Under the pieces are notes generated by a model, which saw nothing but the letters and a program-made list of their open reading frames with translations, made no database searches and was not told where the DNA came from. From an uncultured Clostridia bacterium (GTDB lineage: Bacteria; Bacillota; Clostridia; Christensenellales; UBA1242), in the NCBI GenBank assembly GCA_944381185.1, contig CALWKE010000001.1, forward strand, positions 310,001 through 374,000: a stretch of DNA of 64,000 nt, given 5' to 3'. Of this stretch, positions 6,629 to 16,175 are shown one piece after another. Numbering within the stretch: the stretch's first letter is position 1; each line of letters begins with the position of its first letter. A program made the translations under genes and the position numbers.

Positions 6629-9581
6629 CTAACACACCTTTTAAACTTCGAAGTCTAATTTTAACCGCTCCAAGATTTGTTATTTCATCAATTTTAATTT
6701 GAGTGTAAAGTTTGCCCTCACTTTCCATGATAGAGCGAACTTCATCAGTTGTTATTGCATCAATTCCACAGCCAAATGAAACAAGTTGCACAAGTTCAAC
6801 ATCTTTATTTTTTGAAGCAAATTTTGCAGCATTATACATTCTTGCATGGAACGTCCATTGATTTAAAACACCAAGATTTGTTGCTAGTTCAATGTCATCA
6901 ACACTATCTTCTGACAGAACAACAAAGCCAAGCCTTGTTGCAAGTTTATCAATGCCATGATTGATTTCTGGGTCAATGTGATATGGTCTGCCCGCTAAAA
7001 TTAAAGCATATCTATCATTATTTTTTGCAAATTCAAGTGCCTTTTTGCCTTCTTGTTTTATGTCAAATTTCCATCTTTCATAGGCAATTTTTGCAATATT
7101 TATAGCATTTTTCATTGATTTTGCATCAATTTTGCGATATTTTGCAAAAATTTTAACAAGTTCTTTTGAAAGTTCTTTTTCACTGTTGATATTAAGATAT
7201 GGATACAGAAAATCTACTTTTTTAAGTTCATCTAAATTTGATGCAAGCAGTTCACTGTAATAGGCAACCACGGGACAGTTATAATGATTATCGCCATTTT
7301 TTTCATCAACATTATAAGTTAAGCATGGGTAAAAAATTATATCAACATTCTTGTCAAGCAGTTCAAAAATGTGACCATGCATAACCTTCGCAGGATAGCA
7401 AACTGTGTCTGATGGAATTGTGTATTGCCCTTTTTGATAGATTTTTTTTGTTGAAAACCCTGAAAACACAACATTAAAGCCCAGTTCTTCAAATAAAGTT
7501 TTCCAAAAAGGTGCAAGGTCATACATTCCAAGACTCATTGGCAAGCCTATAGTTTTTTTGTTTTCATCAACTTCGGTATCAAACAATTTTTTAAATTTTT
7601 CTTGCTTATATTTAAACAGATTTGGAAGTTGAATTACATCGGCATGCTCTGCCCCCAAACTTTCACCCTTTTCACATTGGTTGCCTGAAATATATCTTTC
7701 ACCATCATTAAACAGATTTATTGTTAAATTGCAATGATTTCCACAACCATTGCACTTAACCATTTTTGATGTGTGCGTAAATTTTTCAAGGTCCTCTCGT
7801 GAAATTAAATTAGATTTTTCAAGTTTTAATGTTTTTGCATAGAGTGCCGAACCATAAGCCCCCATAAGCCCCGAAATAACAGGACGAATAACATTATAAC
7901 CCAGTTCTTTTTCAAAGGCACGAAGCACTGCATCATTCAAAAATGTTCCGCCCTGAACAACTATATTTTTGCCAAGTGCACTTGCAGATGCTTCACGAAT
8001 AACCTTATATATTGCATTTTTTACAACGCTGATTGAAAGCCCTGCCGAAATATCTCCAATTTCAGCACCATCTTTTTGTGCCTGCTTAACAGACGAATTC
8101 ATAAACACAGTGCACCTTGAACCAAGGTCAACGGGGTTAGATGCAAAAAGCCCAAGTTTTGCAAACTCTTTTATATCTTTGCCAAGCGACTTTGCAAAAG
8201 TTTCAATAAATGACCCACAACCCGATGAACATGCTTCATTAAGGTTTATGCTGTCAATAGCATTTTTGCGAATTTTAAAGCACTTGATATCTTGCCCGCC
8301 AATATCCAAAATATAGTCAACATTTGGATTAAAATGTTTTGCAGCGGTGTAATGTGCCAAAGTTTCAACAAGACCTGCGTCTATTTTAAATGCCTTTTTG
8401 ATAAGTTCTTCGCCATAACCCGTTACAACACTTCCACGAATAACAATTCTGCCTTCAATAAGTGTGTAAATTTTTTCAAGTTCACTTTTTATTATTTCAA
8501 CTGGATTGCCATTATTTGAATTATAGTAAGAATAAATTATTTGGTTACTATCTGATATCAAAACAAGTTTAGTTGTGGTGCTTCCACAGTCAATTCCAAG
8601 ATAGGCATCACCTGAATATTCAGAAATTGGAATTTCTTCAACAGTTGCCTTTGAATGTCTTTTCAAAAATTCATCATATTCATCTTGACTTTCAAAAAGT
8701 GGGTCAAGTGTTTTTGTCACCTTCTTTTTTGTATCCAAACTTTTAACCTTTGAAATAAGGTCATGAACATTGAAGGTTTCTTTTATTTTTGATGAATAAA
8801 TTGCAGCCCCCACAGCAACTGAAATGGGTGCATATTCAGGAAATATTGCATTTTCTGGTGAAAGTTCAAGTGTTTCAACAAACTGTTTTCGAAGCCCCTT
8901 GCAAAATGTGAGTGGTCCACCCAAAAACATAACTTTGCCTTCAATTTTTCTTCCCTGTGCAAGCCCTGCAATTGTTTGATTCACTATTGCTTGATAGATG
9001 CTTGCAGAAATATCTTCTTTTCTTGCACCTTGGTTAAGAAGTGGCTGAATATCTGTTTTGGCAAACACTCCACATCTTGATGCTATTGGATAAATTTTTT
9101 CTGATTTTAAACTTAATTCGTCAAGTTCTTCATTTGTAACATTCATAAGCGTTGCCATTTGGTCAATAAAAGCACCTGTGCCACCCGCACAAGTTCCATT
9201 CATACGCTCATCAGTTCCATGGTCAAAAAATATTACCTTTGCATCTTCTCCGCCAAGTTCTATAACAACATTGGTATCTTTTTCAACAGCCTTAACAAGT
9301 TCACTTGTTGCAAAAACTTCTTGAACAAATGGCACGCCTATTTCATTAGCCACACCAAGCCCTGAAGAGCCTGAAAAGGCAAGATGAAAACTCTCGTCAC
9401 CAATAAGTGGCTCAATTTTTTTGAGTTCACCAAGAACCTTTGATTTAATCATCGACAAATGTCTTTGATATGTTTTATAAATAAGCTCATTATCTTTAAA
9501 AAGTGCAAGTTTTATTGTGGTTGAACCAACATCAACACCCAAATATATTCCGCTATTAAAAATACTTTTCTTTTGCTCCAT
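6591..9581 (-). CDS. Acyl-CoA dehydratase activase, BadF/BadG/BcrA/BcrD ATPase family, tandem domains plus DUF2229
   Basis: The 996-residue protein has two ASKHA-fold activase repeats. The first starts YLGVDVGSTTIKLALF (residue ~14) and carries the GTCAGGTGAF cysteine segment. The second starts YLGIDCGSTTTKLVLI (~325) with EACSSGCGSF. These Cys would bind the bridging [4Fe-4S] cluster of HgdC-type activators, which use ATP to drive electrons into a dehydratase. A C4 motif (KCNGCGNHC) follows, then a DUF2229-type segment (GLPMSLGMYD, SDTVCYPAKVMHGH). The neighbour overlapping its 3' end supplies the other part of the usually single-chain protein. The family is widespread in anaerobes, but its physiological substrate is generally not known. 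AAGGCGAG precedes the ATG. Confidence 0.88.
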   Translation of the reverse strand: MEQKKSIFNSGIYLGVDVGSTTIKLALFKDNELIYKTYQRHLSMIKSKVLGELKKIEPLIGDESFHLAFSGSSGLGVANEIGVPFVQEVFATSELVKAVEKDTNVVIELGGEDAKVIFFDHGTDERMNGTCAGGTGAFIDQMATLMNVTNEELDELSLKSEKIYPIASRCGVFAKTDIQPLLNQGARKEDISASIYQAIVNQTIAGLAQGRKIEGKVMFLGGPLTFCKGLRKQFVETLELSPENAIFPEYAPISVAVGAAIYSSKIKETFNVHDLISKVKSLDTKKKVTKTLDPLFESQDEYDEFLKRHSKATVEEIPISEYSGDAYLGIDCGSTTTKLVLISDSNQIIYSYYNSNNGNPVEIIKSELEKIYTLIEGRIVIRGSVVTGYGEELIKKAFKIDAGLVETLAHYTAAKHFNPNVDYILDIGGQDIKCFKIRKNAIDSINLNEACSSGCGSFIETFAKSLGKDIKEFAKLGLFASNPVDLGSRCTVFMNSSVKQAQKDGAEIGDISAGLSISVVKNAIYKVIREASASALGKNIVVQGGTFLNDAVLRAFEKELGYNVIRPVISGLMGAYGSALYAKTLKLEKSNLISREDLEKFTHTSKMVKCNGCGNHCNLTINLFNDGERYISGNQCEKGESLGAEHADVIQLPNLFKYKQEKFKKLFDTEVDENKKTIGLPMSLGMYDLAPFWKTLFEELGFNVVFSGFSTKKIYQKGQYTIPSDTVCYPAKVMHGHIFELLDKNVDIIFYPCLTYNVDEKNGDNHYNCPVVAYYSELLASNLDELKKVDFLYPYLNINSEKELSKELVKIFAKYRKIDAKSMKNAINIAKIAYERWKFDIKQEGKKALEFAKNNDRYALILAGRPYHIDPEINHGIDKLATRLGFVVLSEDSVDDIELATNLGVLNQWTFHARMYNAAKFASKNKDVELVQLVSFGCGIDAITTDEVRSIMESEGKLYTQIKIDEITNLGAVKIRLRSLKGVLDEKKNERENEDN

Positions 9582-9673
9582 AATCGCTCGCCTTGCCTAC
9601 ATATTTACTCATTATAATTATATAGTTTTTATAAAAGTTTTGCAATATAATTGCCCGCTTTATGTGATTTTAA

Positions 9674-9702
9674 TTGAATATAAAACCAAACTTTGATAAA
9701 AT
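9674..9702 (+). promoter_or_regulatory. Promoter placing transcription start at the ispH ATG (leaderless)
   Basis: TTGAAT (9674-9679), a 17-nt spacer and TAAAAT (9697-9702) are followed by exactly 6 nt and the ATG at 9709. No Shine-Dalgarno is present between the -10 box and the start, so a leaderless transcript is predicted. Confidence 0.6.
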
Positions 9703-9708
9703 GATGTT

Positions 9709-10614
9709 ATGGAAAATATTGTTATATCTAAAGTTTGTGGTCTTTGTGCGGGATGCAATTTTGCAATTTTGACTGCCACAAAGAACTTACAAAATCATAA
9801 AAAAGTAACACTTTTTAAAGAGATTGTTCACAATGATAATGTGAATAAAATGCTTAAAGAGAAAGGCGTTTCAATCAAAGATGATTTGAATCAAATAAAA
9901 AAAGATGAACTAATTATTCTTCGTGCACATGGCGAACCACCTGAAACCTATGATTACCTTAAAAAAAATGGTATTGACTTTGTTGATTGCACCTGCATTA
10001 ATGTAAAAAAAATTCATGAAGAAATTGAAAAGTTTAGCAAAGATGGCTACATGGTCATAATTATTGGAAAATATGGAAAGACTTCTGGCATTATGCACCC
10101 TGAAATTGCGGGGTCGGTTGGATACTCAACAACCAAGCCAATTCTTGTTGAAGATGAAGACGATTTGAATAAACTAAACATCAACTTAAACAAAGTTTAT
10201 GTTACCTGTCAAACCACATTCAATGAGGCAAAGGCTGATAAAATTTTAGAAAAAATTAAAGCTTTTTGCGAAGAAAATAATATTTTATGCGTAATTAACA
10301 AATCAATTTGCAATGCACAAAAGCAAATCAACATCTATTCTGCTAAACTTGCAAAGACAAGTGACCTTATGTTTGTTGTTGGTGGAAAAAAATCAAGCAA
10401 CACCATTGAACTTTTTAATAATGTTAGTTCTTATGCACCAACAATTTTTCTTGAAGATATAAACGACTTTAAAACTGAACTAAAAAAGAACAATATCAAA
10501 CTTTCAAAAGACATGAAAATTGGAATAACTGCAGGGGCTTCAACCATGAAAAGTGAACTTGAAGAACTTAAAAAACTTTTAGAAAATGAAATAGGAGAAA
10601 AGTATGATGATTAA
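9709..10614 (+). CDS. ispH: 4-hydroxy-3-methylbut-2-enyl diphosphate reductase (IspH/LytB), divergent
   Basis: IspH is the last enzyme of the MEP isoprenoid pathway, a [4Fe-4S] reductase making IPP and DMAPP. The 301-residue protein has the family's three-cysteine and histidine pattern: an N-terminal GLCAGC (usually GFCxGV), EIVHND, RAHGEPPE, VDCTC (usually DATCP), GIMHPEIAGSVG, CQTTFNE (usually TQTT) and SICNAQKQ (usually TICxATxxRQ). The extra Cys residues and changed flanks make it a divergent member, so catalysis is likely but not certain. It has no Shine-Dalgarno and appears to be translated from a leaderless message. It overlaps the next gene by 11 nt. Confidence 0.85.
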   Translation: MENIVISKVCGLCAGCNFAILTATKNLQNHKKVTLFKEIVHNDNVNKMLKEKGVSIKDDLNQIKKDELIILRAHGEPPETYDYLKKNGIDFVDCTCINVKKIHEEIEKFSKDGYMVIIIGKYGKTSGIMHPEIAGSVGYSTTKPILVEDEDDLNKLNINLNKVYVTCQTTFNEAKADKILEKIKAFCEENNILCVINKSICNAQKQINIYSAKLAKTSDLMFVVGGKKSSNTIELFNNVSSYAPTIFLEDINDFKTELKKNNIKLSKDMKIGITAGASTMKSELEELKKLLENEIGEKYDD

Positions 10615-11215
10615 TGTAAACAACCACAGTTCAATTCAAATTAATGATATTTTTATTGACCCTTATGGCATAACTGAAACAAACAAAAAAGCAAAATATA
10701 TTTTTATTACTCACACACACTATGACCACTTGAGCCTTGAAGACATCAAAAAAATCATTTCAAAAGAAACCATTTTTGTTGCACCAAAAGATGCACAAAA
10801 AACCTTGGAAGAAAACTTCCCTAACCATGAAAAATTTTATGTTGAACCTAATCAAGAATTAAAATTTGATAATTTTGAAGTTAAAGTTATTCCTGCATAT
10901 AACATAAACAAAAATTTTCATAAAAAAGAATTTGGCTGGGTTGGATATGTTTTTAAAATTGATAGTATTACCTACACAATTTTAGGCGACACCGACGAAA
11001 TTCCCGAACATGAAACCCTTAAAACAAATGTTTTATTTGTGCCAATTGGTGGAACATACACCATGAATGCCGAAGAGGCAGCCATTCTTGTGAATAAAAT
11101 AAAACCCGACCTTGCTGTTCCCGTTCACTATAATGCAATTGTTGGCTCAAAAGAAGATGAAGAAATCTTTCTTGAAAACCTTGATAAAAACATAAAGTAT
11201 CAAATATTTTTATAA
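10604..11215 (+). CDS. Metallo-beta-lactamase-fold metal-dependent hydrolase (UlaG/YtkL-like)
   Basis: The 203-residue protein has a compact MBL fold. THTHYDHLS (around residues 33-41) is the HxHxDH metal motif. GDTDEI supplies the bridging Asp and VPVHYNA the last His. The short length, the N-terminal SIQINDIFIDPYG and the VLFVPIGGTYTMNAEEAA segment fit the UPF0173/UlaG-like branch. No substrate can be deduced. It overlaps ispH by 11 nt and is probably translationally coupled to it; a GGAG site inside the ispH end precedes the ATG pair. A hairpin terminator follows. Confidence 0.85.
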   Translation: MMINVNNHSSIQINDIFIDPYGITETNKKAKYIFITHTHYDHLSLEDIKKIISKETIFVAPKDAQKTLEENFPNHEKFYVEPNQELKFDNFEVKVIPAYNINKNFHKKEFGWVGYVFKIDSITYTILGDTDEIPEHETLKTNVLFVPIGGTYTMNAEEAAILVNKIKPDLAVPVHYNAIVGSKEDEEIFLENLDKNIKYQIFL

Positions 11216-11263
11216 TATGACTTTTCTTGCCAAAAGTAACAATACAACATAATTTTAGACAAT

Positions 11264-11295
11264 AAAAAAAGAGCATAAAACCATGCTCTTTTTTT
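11264..11295. terminator. Bidirectional terminator
   Basis: GAGCAT and ATGCTC arms (11271-11276 and 11283-11288), flanked by an A7 and a T7 run, close both the ispH operon and the convergent zinc-ribbon gene. Confidence 0.85.
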
Positions 11296-12337
11296 ACTTC
11301 ATAAACAGCCATGCAATAAGTGCAACAAGCCCAACAAGTGCAACAAATTTGAAAAATGTTCCAACCTTTTTTAGAAAGGAAGTTGGTGGATTGCCAACAA
11401 CTTTGCCCGTTGTTCCACTGACATAAGTTTTGTAATACTTACCCTTATACTCAAATGTGTTTACATAAACTGGCACATAGGTGAAGTTGAAAAACACATC
11501 TTCTGCCTTTGCCTCAACATCAATATCGCTGACCTCTTTATATTTTGAAAGGATTTCTTTTTTTATTTTGCTTTCCATTTTTTGTTCGGCTTTTTTTGTG
11601 ATGTCATAATAATATTCATGAATATCTTTATTCGCAGAGTCAACGCGGTAACCATAGGTATATTCTGGTACAAAAGGAATTATATCAGCATAATCATCTT
11701 CATCAAAAAGTTCAAGAAGAACATCATCTTGAGTGCTTGTTGCAGTTTCATCATAAGATTTTACTCTTTGAATTTTATCACCAAACACCGGCTTTGAAAT
11801 GCTGTAATATGCTCCGCCTGAATCTTTTCGAAGTTCCGTTGCATTCGCACTGTAGGTTGCAGACACATTGAACGAAAAATTCCAAACCGGAACAAACACA
11901 CCCATCAACTTGCCATTTGCTGCAAGTTTTTTCAAGTCACGAGGAATATTGAAATGAGTTCTTAAATATTCTCTAAATTTTTTTGTTGCTTCTTCCTTTG
12001 TTATTTTAAATGGAATTATTCCATCTGCTGAATAGCCTTCATCTTCAATAAGTGTGCTTGAAGAGTTGCCACAATTCATACATTTTTTCGATTTTTCATC
12101 ACTAGACATATAATAAACATTGCCACAGGCACTGCACTTATAAGCCTTCAAAAACTGACAGAGTTGATTTGGGTGAAAATTTTCACTATATTGCCTAACC
12201 AAAACTGCATCTTCATTTTTGCTTGGCAAAAAATAGTTTGAATCGCAATGTTTGCATTTCAAACAACGAGTTTTAGGGTCAAAAACAAGTTCACTGCCAC
12301 AATTTTTACATTTTGTTGAAATAACTTCATTTTCCAT
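11294..12337 (-). CDS. Double zinc-ribbon, membrane-anchored protein of unknown function
   Basis: The 347-residue protein begins with two zinc ribbons (CKNCG...CKHCD, residues 10-33, and CSACG...CMNCG, about 68-92). A beta-rich middle follows, with GIIPFKITKEEA, GVFVPVWNFSF and VFFNFTYVPVYVNTFEYKGK. Near the C-terminus is a single membrane helix (FFKFVALVGLVALIAWLF) just before the end. This is the layout of the YdjG-like TFIIB-type zinc-ribbon proteins of Firmicutes, whose role is not established. A Lys-rich linker before the helix suggests that the bulk is cytoplasmic. It has no Shine-Dalgarno and a promoter abutting the ATG. Confidence 0.7.
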   Translation of the reverse strand: MENEVISTKCKNCGSELVFDPKTRCLKCKHCDSNYFLPSKNEDAVLVRQYSENFHPNQLCQFLKAYKCSACGNVYYMSSDEKSKKCMNCGNSSSTLIEDEGYSADGIIPFKITKEEATKKFREYLRTHFNIPRDLKKLAANGKLMGVFVPVWNFSFNVSATYSANATELRKDSGGAYYSISKPVFGDKIQRVKSYDETATSTQDDVLLELFDEDDYADIIPFVPEYTYGYRVDSANKDIHEYYYDITKKAEQKMESKIKKEILSKYKEVSDIDVEAKAEDVFFNFTYVPVYVNTFEYKGKYYKTYVSGTTGKVVGNPPTSFLKKVGTFFKFVALVGLVALIAWLFMK

Positions 12338-12343
12338 ACATTT

Positions 12344-12372
12344 ATTTTATATTAATTTTTTATTTTCGGCAA
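12344..12372 (-). promoter_or_regulatory. Promoter placing transcription start at the zinc-ribbon gene ATG (leaderless)
   Basis: On the minus strand TTGCCG (12367-12372), a 17-nt spacer and TAAAAT (12344-12349) are followed by 6 nt and the ATG at 12337. No Shine-Dalgarno is present. Confidence 0.5.
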
Positions 12373-12400
12373 ACAATTTGCTTTTATATTTTTAGAAAAT

Positions 12401-12428
12401 AAAAAATTCCCTTTTATGGGAACTTTTT
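12401..12428 (-). terminator. Terminator of the ABC exporter operon
   Basis: Read on the minus strand, AAAAAGTTCCC, a 6-nt loop and GGGAATTTTTT form a hairpin with a T-run just after the stop of the second exporter gene. Confidence 0.75.
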
Positions 12429-12433
12429 ATTTT

Positions 12434-14272
12434 TTATTCTGTTACTTCGGCACCTTCAAGCGAGAACTGGCTGTTATAAAGGTCAGCATAGAAACCTTTT
12501 TGCTTAATAAGCTCTTTATGAGTGCCCGACTCAATGACATCGCCGTCCTTTAACACTAAAATTAAGTCTGCATTTTTGATTGTTGAAAGACGGTGAGCAA
12601 TAACGAAACTTGTTCGATTTTCTGTAAGTTTGTCCATTGCCTTTTGAATGAGTTCTTCTGTTCGAGTGTCAACATTACTTGTTGCCTCGTCCAAAATTAA
12701 CATTGGCGTGTTTTGAAGCATTGCTCTTGCAATGGTGAGTAATTGTTTTTGACCAACCGAAACATTTGTTTCGTCTGACAAAATTGTGTCATAGCCATTT
12801 GATAATGTTTTAATGAAATGGCTGAGCCCGCAGGCTTCACAAACCCTGTCAAGGTCTTCATCGGTTATACCCTCTTTGTTATAAACAAGGTTTTCACGAA
12901 TTGTGCCTTCAAAAAGCCAAGTATCTTGAAGAACCATTGAAAAGATTTCACGAAGTTCAGACCTTGTCATATCACTTATTGAAATTCCGTCAATAGTTAT
13001 CTTTCCGCTGTTAACTTCATAAAATCTCATAAGCAAATTAACAATAGTTGTTTTTCCTGCACCTGTTGGGCCAACAATAGCAACCTTTTGCCCTGCTTTG
13101 ACATCTGCTGAAAAATCATGAATTATAAGTTTGTCTGGATCATAACCAAATTTGACATGTCTGATTTTAACATTACCTTTAATTTTTGAAATGTCAACCG
13201 TCATCTCTTTTGTTGACTCGTCAGAAATTTCTTCCTCTTCCAAAAATTCAAAAACTCTTTCACTGGCAGCCGCTGCCGTTTGAATACTTGTCATGGCTTG
13301 TGCAATTTGTGAAAGTGGATTTGTGAAAAATCTGATATAGATCATGAACGAAGCAATAACGCCAAATGATGTCATGCCCTTCATTGTGAGAACTGCACCA
13401 ACAACGCAAACAACAACATAGCCCAAATTGCCAACAAAGCCCATTATTGGTTGCATGATACCTGAAATAAATTGAGATTTCCATGCACTTGTGTAAAGTT
13501 TTTTGTTTACCCTTTCGAACTTATCAGTAACTTCGCCCGTTGCGTTATAGGTTTTAACAATGTTTTGCCCCGAATAAATTTCTTCAACAACGCCATCAAC
13601 TTCGCCAAGACTCTCTTGTTGCTGTATAAAGTATTTTTGTGATTTTGAAATGATTAAAATCATTATTGCAAAACCAATAACCGTTGATGCGATGGCAGAA
13701 AGTGCCATTATCCAATTTGTCACAAACATCATGATAAGTGAACCCAAGAACAAGATGATTGCACCAACCAAACTTGACGCACTTTGTTGAAGTGTTTGAC
13801 CAAGCATATCAACATCGTTTGTTACTGTTGAAAGCACATCACCATAAGGTTTTCTGTCAAGATACTTCAGTGGAAGTCTATTGATTTTTTCTGCAATATC
13901 TTGCCTTAAATTTTTACTCATTTTAAAGCAAACAGTTCCAATTAAAACATTTGCGATGTAGTTTGCAACAAAACTGAAAACAAATAGCCCAATAAGCAAG
14001 AATGCAATATCCATAATTTCAGCAAGGTTTATTTCAATTCCCGGTGAAATTATTATGTTATCTTTTATCTGTGGAATGGCTTGAGTTATCATATCGGTTA
14101 TTTTTCCGAGTTGATTTGGACCAACAAGCCTGCAAATTGTTGCACCAACAACTAACACTATTGCAATTATTAACATTGGTGCGAATGATTTTATGTATTT
14201 TAAAAGTTTTGCTATTGATTGTTTTGTGTTCTTCGCTTTTTGAGGAGCACTATTATTACCAAATCTAGGCAT
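12434..14272 (-). CDS. ABC exporter, ATPase/permease subunit (catalytically complete half of a heterodimer)
   Basis: This 612-residue type IV ABC exporter half-transporter has six membrane helices in the first ~330 residues and a C-terminal nucleotide-binding domain. Walker A is GPTGAGKTT, the signature NVSVGQKQL (Val in place of the usual Gly), and Walker B MLILDEATSNVD with the catalytic Glu present. The H-loop is IAHRLST. It overlaps the upstream partner gene by 8 nt behind an AAGGAGGAA site. Heterodimeric exporters of this kind (YfiBC/LmrCD/TM287-288-like) move lipids, peptides or drugs; the substrate here is unknown. Confidence 0.88.
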   Translation of the reverse strand: MPRFGNNSAPQKAKNTKQSIAKLLKYIKSFAPMLIIAIVLVVGATICRLVGPNQLGKITDMITQAIPQIKDNIIISPGIEINLAEIMDIAFLLIGLFVFSFVANYIANVLIGTVCFKMSKNLRQDIAEKINRLPLKYLDRKPYGDVLSTVTNDVDMLGQTLQQSASSLVGAIILFLGSLIMMFVTNWIMALSAIASTVIGFAIMILIISKSQKYFIQQQESLGEVDGVVEEIYSGQNIVKTYNATGEVTDKFERVNKKLYTSAWKSQFISGIMQPIMGFVGNLGYVVVCVVGAVLTMKGMTSFGVIASFMIYIRFFTNPLSQIAQAMTSIQTAAAASERVFEFLEEEEISDESTKEMTVDISKIKGNVKIRHVKFGYDPDKLIIHDFSADVKAGQKVAIVGPTGAGKTTIVNLLMRFYEVNSGKITIDGISISDMTRSELREIFSMVLQDTWLFEGTIRENLVYNKEGITDEDLDRVCEACGLSHFIKTLSNGYDTILSDETNVSVGQKQLLTIARAMLQNTPMLILDEATSNVDTRTEELIQKAMDKLTENRTSFVIAHRLSTIKNADLILVLKDGDVIESGTHKELIKQKGFYADLYNSQFSLEGAEVTE

Positions 14273-16022
14273 TTTTCAGTTCCTCCTTCGATAGTTGTGA
14301 CAATGCAATCTCCTTATAGATTTTGCAGTTTTGCATAAGTTCTTCATGAGTGCCTTCGCCAACAATATGACCACTATCAAGCACAATAATTTTATCAGCA
14401 TCTTTGATTGTTCCAATACGCTGTGCAACAATAAGGCATGTTGTGTCTGAAAGTTTTTCATGAATTGCCTGCCTTAACATTTTATCTGTTTTATAGTCAA
14501 GTGCAGAAAAACTATCATCAAAAATCAAAATTTCTGGATTTCTTGCAAGTGCTCTTGCTATTGAAAGTCTTTGTTTTTGACCACCTGAAACATTCTTTCC
14601 TCCTTGATCTATTCTTGAATTGATGCCATCTGGCCATTCCTTAACAAAGTTGGACTGTGAAATTTCAAGTGCACGGTCAATATCTTCCGCAGTTGGCTTT
14701 TGACCATCTTTTGTTCCCATGGTTATGTTGCTTTCAACCGTTCCTGAAAACAAAACGGCTTTTTGTGAAATATACCCAATTTTGTTATTGAGTTGCTCAA
14801 TGGTGTAATCCTTAACATTCACACCATCAACAATAACCTGACCTTCAGTTGCATCATATATTCTTGGAACAAGGTTAATAAGTGTGCTCTTGCCACTGCC
14901 CGTTGAACCAATAAACGCAACAACTTGACCCTTTTCTGCTTTGAAATTTATGTTATGCAAAACATATTCTTCAGCATCAGGATATTTAAAACCAACATTA
15001 ACAAATTGAATTTCGCCAACCTTGATTGGCTTGTCAGTTCCTTCACCACTAAGTATTGTTGGTTTGGTGTGAAGAACTTCGTTGATTCTTCGTGCAGAAA
15101 CTTGTGCTCTTGGAAGCATAAAGAAAATCATAACAAGCATAACAAAACTCATGACAACTTGAATTGCGTATGAACTAAACACCATCATATCGCTGAATAT
15201 TTTAAGTTTGTCAAGCATGCCTGCATTGCTGATTAAAAATGCACCAATAACATAGATTGAAAGTGGCAGACCATTCATAACAATCATCATGGCTGGGTCA
15301 AAAACTGACATAAATTTGTTGATAAACAAATGTGTTTTTGTGATGTCATCATTTGCCTTTTCAAATTTATTGTTTTGATACTCTTCTGCATTGAACGCAC
15401 GAACAACCCTTGTTCCTGTTAAACTTTCACGGCTAACTCTGTTAAGATTATCAATATAGGTTTGAATTTTTCTGAATTTTGGAACAGAAACTGCAATAAC
15501 AGTAATTATAACCACCATTAAAAATACAACCGCAATAGCCGTTGCAAGAGTCCATTCAAAACTTTTGCTCGTTATTTTGCAAATAGCCCAAATTGCCATA
15601 ACAGGTGCACGAACCAAAAGTTGAAGACCCATGGCAATTATCATTTGAATTTGAGAAATATCGTTTGTTGTTCTTGTGATTAAACTTGCAGTTGAAAAGT
15701 GCTTTACTTCTGCCATTGAAAAATTTACAACTTTGTTAAACACAAGCGAACGAATTCTTCTTGCAAGCCTTGAAGCAATTTTTGCTGCAAGGAATCCAAC
15801 AATAATTGTTGTTATTGCACTTGCAACCGCACAAGCAAGCATATAGCCACCATTTAAAAGTATGTCATTAATTGTACTTCCCGGTGTTTGCACAAGTGTT
15901 GTTATTGTGCTCATGTAATCAGGAATTTCAAGGTCAAGCCAAACTTGCAAAACGATGAAACCTATGCTTAAAATAATCATTCCGACTTCTTTTTTCTGTA
16001 AATATTTAAGTAATTTAAGCAT
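14265..16022 (-). CDS. ABC exporter, ATPase/permease subunit (degenerate-site half)
   Basis: The 585-residue partner has six membrane helices and an ATPase domain. Walker A is GSTGSGKST, the signature NVSGGQKQRLS, and Walker B EILIFDDSFSALD. Asp replaces the catalytic Glu after Walker B, and the H-loop His is also replaced (VAQRIGT). Together with the canonical partner this gives one consensus and one degenerate ATP site, the hallmark of asymmetric heterodimers such as TM287/288. It is the first gene of a two-gene operon with an AAGGGGTG Shine-Dalgarno. No regulator gene is adjacent. Confidence 0.88.
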   Translation of the reverse strand: MLKLLKYLQKKEVGMIILSIGFIVLQVWLDLEIPDYMSTITTLVQTPGSTINDILLNGGYMLACAVASAITTIIVGFLAAKIASRLARRIRSLVFNKVVNFSMAEVKHFSTASLITRTTNDISQIQMIIAMGLQLLVRAPVMAIWAICKITSKSFEWTLATAIAVVFLMVVIITVIAVSVPKFRKIQTYIDNLNRVSRESLTGTRVVRAFNAEEYQNNKFEKANDDITKTHLFINKFMSVFDPAMMIVMNGLPLSIYVIGAFLISNAGMLDKLKIFSDMMVFSSYAIQVVMSFVMLVMIFFMLPRAQVSARRINEVLHTKPTILSGEGTDKPIKVGEIQFVNVGFKYPDAEEYVLHNINFKAEKGQVVAFIGSTGSGKSTLINLVPRIYDATEGQVIVDGVNVKDYTIEQLNNKIGYISQKAVLFSGTVESNITMGTKDGQKPTAEDIDRALEISQSNFVKEWPDGINSRIDQGGKNVSGGQKQRLSIARALARNPEILIFDDSFSALDYKTDKMLRQAIHEKLSDTTCLIVAQRIGTIKDADKIIVLDSGHIVGEGTHEELMQNCKIYKEIALSQLSKEELKNA

Positions 16023-16175
16023 AATACACCCCTTTTTTTAACAAAGATATTATAATTACTTTTATTAATTTATGCAATTCATTTTTTAAAATGTTTACAT
16101 TAACAACACAAAATATTTTTTAGATTTTAATTCTTGTGTTATAATATGCTAGAAATTGTAACACAGAGGTGACTC

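Noticed and set aside
3232..9581. Recoding of TGA as Trp or Gly (alternative genetic code)
   Set aside because: TGA is the natural stop of the relA-type and activase genes, in both cases exactly at the expected protein end, and Trp is encoded by TGG throughout.
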